Origin: CAJXZP01 sp963974475
GTDB taxonomy: Bacteria > Bacteroidota > Bacteroidia > Flavobacteriales_G > Salibacteraceae
Length of the DNA: 64,000 nt
Assembly (NCBI GenBank): GCA_963974475.1
Contig: CAXBCR010000012.1
Location: forward strand, 1 to 64,000
Direction of reading: 5' to 3'
Position numbers and translations under genes: made by a program. The notes beneath the pieces are model-generated. The model was not told where the DNA came from. It saw nothing but the letters and a program-made list of their open reading frames with translations, and did not search any database. This document shows, one piece after another, positions 62,340 to 64,000 of this stretch. The number at the start of each line of letters is the position of its first letter. Position 1 is the stretch's first letter.

Positions 62340-62861
62340 ATGACTAAATTAGAGGAATATCTGAAACAATTTGTTGTACAGTTTTCTGGTTTAAAATTGG
62401 GAGTTCATAAGTATGAGTTCGAAGTTGTGGATTTGTTCTTTGAGCAGTTTAACATTGAGGATGTTACTGGTGGCCAGTTTCACATCGATCTTTCTTTAGA
62501 AAAGAGAGATAATATGATGGAACTTATATTCAAATTTAATGGTTCCCTTTCTACAAGTTGTGACCGGTGTCTAGATCCGTTGCAAATTCACTTAGAAGGA
62601 GAAAGAGAATTGTTGGTTAAATTTGGAGAAACTACCAGTACCGAAAACGATGAGCTTCTTGTACTAGGCTATGAAGCATATCAACTAGATGTTGCTCCTT
62701 ACATATATGAGTTTATCGCTTTAAACTTTCCATTACGGAAAGTGCATAACGAAGATGAATGTAATCAAGAAGTAATAAATAGACTATATCCCGATGTTGA
62801 AGAACAGCAAGAAGACAATGAAACTTCCAATATGTGGGACAAATTGAAAGAATTAAAGTAA
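62340..62861 (+). CDS. DUF177 (YceD) family protein
   Basis: The 173-residue protein has the YceD pattern with SCDRCLDPL and a later ECNQEVINRLYP. YceD proteins are widely found just before rpmF and are linked to 23S rRNA metabolism. The L32 gene follows after 25 bases. Confidence 0.9.
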   Translation: MTKLEEYLKQFVVQFSGLKLGVHKYEFEVVDLFFEQFNIEDVTGGQFHIDLSLEKRDNMMELIFKFNGSLSTSCDRCLDPLQIHLEGERELLVKFGETTSTENDELLVLGYEAYQLDVAPYIYEFIALNFPLRKVHNEDECNQEVINRLYPDVEEQQEDNETSNMWDKLKELK

Positions 62862-62886
62862 GAATTAAAGATTAAAACGAGATATT

Positions 62887-63078
62887 ATGGCACATCCTAA
62901 ACGGAAAATTTCCAAAACAAGAAGAGACAAGAGAAGAACTCACATTAATGCAGAAATGCCTACAATCGCTATCGATTCAACTACAGGCCAACCGCATTTA
63001 TTTCACCGTGCACACTGGTTTGAAGGAAAACTTTACTACAAAGGAAAAGTAGTAATGGAAAAAGAAACCATGGCATAA
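62887..63078 (+). CDS. rpmF: 50S ribosomal protein L32 (Cys-free form)
   Basis: The 63-residue protein starts MAHPKRKISKTRRDKRRTH, as L32 does. It has no Cys, so it is the zinc-independent form. It sits in the standard place after DUF177. Confidence 0.96.
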   Translation: MAHPKRKISKTRRDKRRTHINAEMPTIAIDSTTGQPHLFHRAHWFEGKLYYKGKVVMEKETMA

Positions 63079-63101
63079 TTCTTCAAAAAAAAATTATTTG
63101 G

Positions 63102-63132
63102 AAGACCAGCATTTTTTGTTGGTCTTTTTTTG
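63102..63132 (+). terminator. Terminator after rpmF
   Basis: AAGACCAGC pairs with GTTGGTCTT (one G-U pair) around a T-rich loop and is followed by a long T run. It separates rpmF from fabH. Confidence 0.8.
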
Positions 63133-63135
63133 TTT

Positions 63136-63167
63136 GTACCTACTAGAAACAGTATGCGTACCTACTA
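63136..63167 (+). repeat. Direct repeat GTACCTACTA, two copies, before fabH
   Basis: GTACCTACTA occurs at 63136-63145 and 63158-63167, exactly 22 bases apart (two helical turns). Position upstream of fabH suggests a regulator site, but no known fatty-acid regulator motif is matched. Confidence 0.4.
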
Positions 63168-63288
63168 AACAAATGTTTTCAACAGAAGTCATGGGGCAAT
63201 ATGACACTAAAACATTTTTTACTTAGGGTGTTTTAAATACTTTCGCCCCACATTATGTCCGTAAAACAGGCACTAAAACATCTTTACA

Positions 63289-64000
63289 ATGAGTAAGATT
63301 ACTGCAGCAATTACAGGTGTACAAGGTTTTGTACCAGACTATGTCCTCACTAACAAAGAGTTGGAGACAATGGTTGACACCAACAGTGAATGGATTGTTT
63401 CCAGAACAGGAATTGAAGAAAGACACATACTAAAGGGTGAAAACTTAGGTCCTAGCGACATGGCAGCTCCTGCTGTTATTGAGCTTATGAAAAAGACCAA
63501 TACTAAACCCGATGAAGTTGACTTGTTAATATTTGCAACAGTTACTTCAGACATGATTTTTCCGGCAGCCGCAAATTTAACCATGCACAAAGCAGGTATC
63601 ACTAGCGGATTTGGATATGATATTAATGCTGCTTGTTCAGGATTACTTTATTCTTTGGCTACCGCTTCTAAATTTATTGAAACCGGTAAGTACAAAAAAG
63701 TAATTGTATGTGGATTTGATAAAATGTCATCTATCGTAGATTATACCGACCGGACCACCTGTGTCATTTTTGGTGATGGGGGAGGTGCTTTAATGCTCGA
63801 ACCAAATACCGATGGGTACGGAATTCAAGATACCATTTTGGAAAGTGACGGTGCTGGATGGAAACATCTTCATCAAAAAGCTGGTGGATCAGCTAATCCT
63901 CCTACACACGCAACCGTAGAAGCTGGATTACATTACGTATACCAAGAAGGTCAACCGGTATTTAAATGGGCGGTATCTAAAATGGCAGATGTATCTCGCG
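63289..64000 (+). CDS. fabH: Beta-ketoacyl-ACP synthase III (3' truncated by window)
   Basis: The ATG at 63289 opens MSKITAAITGVQGFVPDYVL; 237 codons are present and the frame is open at the window end. Motifs are GIEERHIL, the catalytic Cys116 in DINAACSGLLYSL, and GDGGGALML. FabH condenses acetyl-CoA with malonyl-ACP to start fatty-acid synthesis. The His and Asn of the triad lie beyond the end. Confidence 0.93.
   Translation, partial: MSKITAAITGVQGFVPDYVLTNKELETMVDTNSEWIVSRTGIEERHILKGENLGPSDMAAPAVIELMKKTNTKPDEVDLLIFATVTSDMIFPAAANLTMHKAGITSGFGYDINAACSGLLYSLATASKFIETGKYKKVIVCGFDKMSSIVDYTDRTTCVIFGDGGGALMLEPNTDGYGIQDTILESDGAGWKHLHQKAGGSANPPTHATVEAGLHYVYQEGQPVFKWAVSKMADVSR

Noticed and set aside
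63079..63288. Loss of plsX between rpmF and fabH
   Set aside because: The 210-base gap has a terminator and no gene remains. As far as I recall, Flavobacteriia commonly lack plsX at this place, so it is not evidence of a local deletion.

Overview
The window comes from a member of the Bacteroidota, most likely a Flavobacteriales-type gliding or marine/freshwater lineage. Several things point there: type IX secretion (T9SS) sorting domains of type A (1-374, 45469-49020) and type B (33692-34945), TonB-dependent receptor biology, promoters with the Bacteroidota -7 element TAnnTTTG, A-rich leaders instead of Shine-Dalgarno sites, low GC, and the gene orders purH-mreBCD-mrdA-rodA and DUF177-rpmF-fabH. 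I saw no rRNA, tRNA, CRISPR array, prophage or complete insertion sequence.

Layout. 0-5 kb: the end of a secreted T9SS protein, a 330-bp tract of 7-bp repeat arrays, a membrane phosphoesterase, an M23 peptidase, a broken four-helix-bundle gene framed by inverted heptamer arrays, and the tRNA t6A enzyme Sua5. 5-13 kb: a PhoR/PhoB-like two-component pair, a large TonB-dependent receptor, an inserted 'mobile mystery' MmpA/MmpB (Fic) module, a beta-helix lipoprotein and a small MORN-type secreted protein. The last three non-MmpAB genes each have an upstream array of NTTAAN hexamers at an 11-bp period. This looks like a PhoB/PhoP-type box and ties them into one putative phosphate-responsive unit. 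13-24 kb: an M20 dipeptidase, an orphan histidine kinase, a DUF2911 protein, an ALDH7-type dehydrogenase, an EamA transporter, a CPA1 antiporter, and the operon yicC-gmk-nadD-GT9.

24-34 kb is the most accessory-looking part. It holds two small secreted unknowns, a YefM-YoeB toxin-antitoxin pair with a recognisable TGTACA operator, a heptamer array, a radical SAM/SPASM protein, a winged-helix/phosphoribosyltransferase fusion with an inverted repeat over its promoter, a lipoprotein, CtlX, an S9 peptidase, a HepT/MntA-type pair, DUF1569 and a LamG T9SS protein. 35-45 kb: an FtsX/MacB-type permease, then the core purH and the cell-elongation operon mreB-mreC-mreD-mrdA(PBP2)-rodA, then leucyl aminopeptidase. 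45-51 kb: a giant T9SS protein with 11 Cys-containing repeats, then a DUF1016 (PDDEXK) nuclease gene split by an in-frame stop and surrounded by copies of a hairpin-bearing dispersed repeat.

51-62 kb is a long run of minus-strand housekeeping genes: LD-carboxypeptidase, YraN, RluB-type pseudouridine synthase, AsmA-like, histidine kinase, HemW, cyclase, Lrp, YjbR, DUF502, PlsC, GatC. 62-64 kb: DUF177, rpmF and the start of fabH, reading out of the window.

The features most worth follow-up are the Pho-box-like promoter set, the heptamer arrays at several unrelated loci (including both sides of the decayed four-helix-bundle gene), and the dispersed hairpin repeats around the decayed DUF1016 gene.
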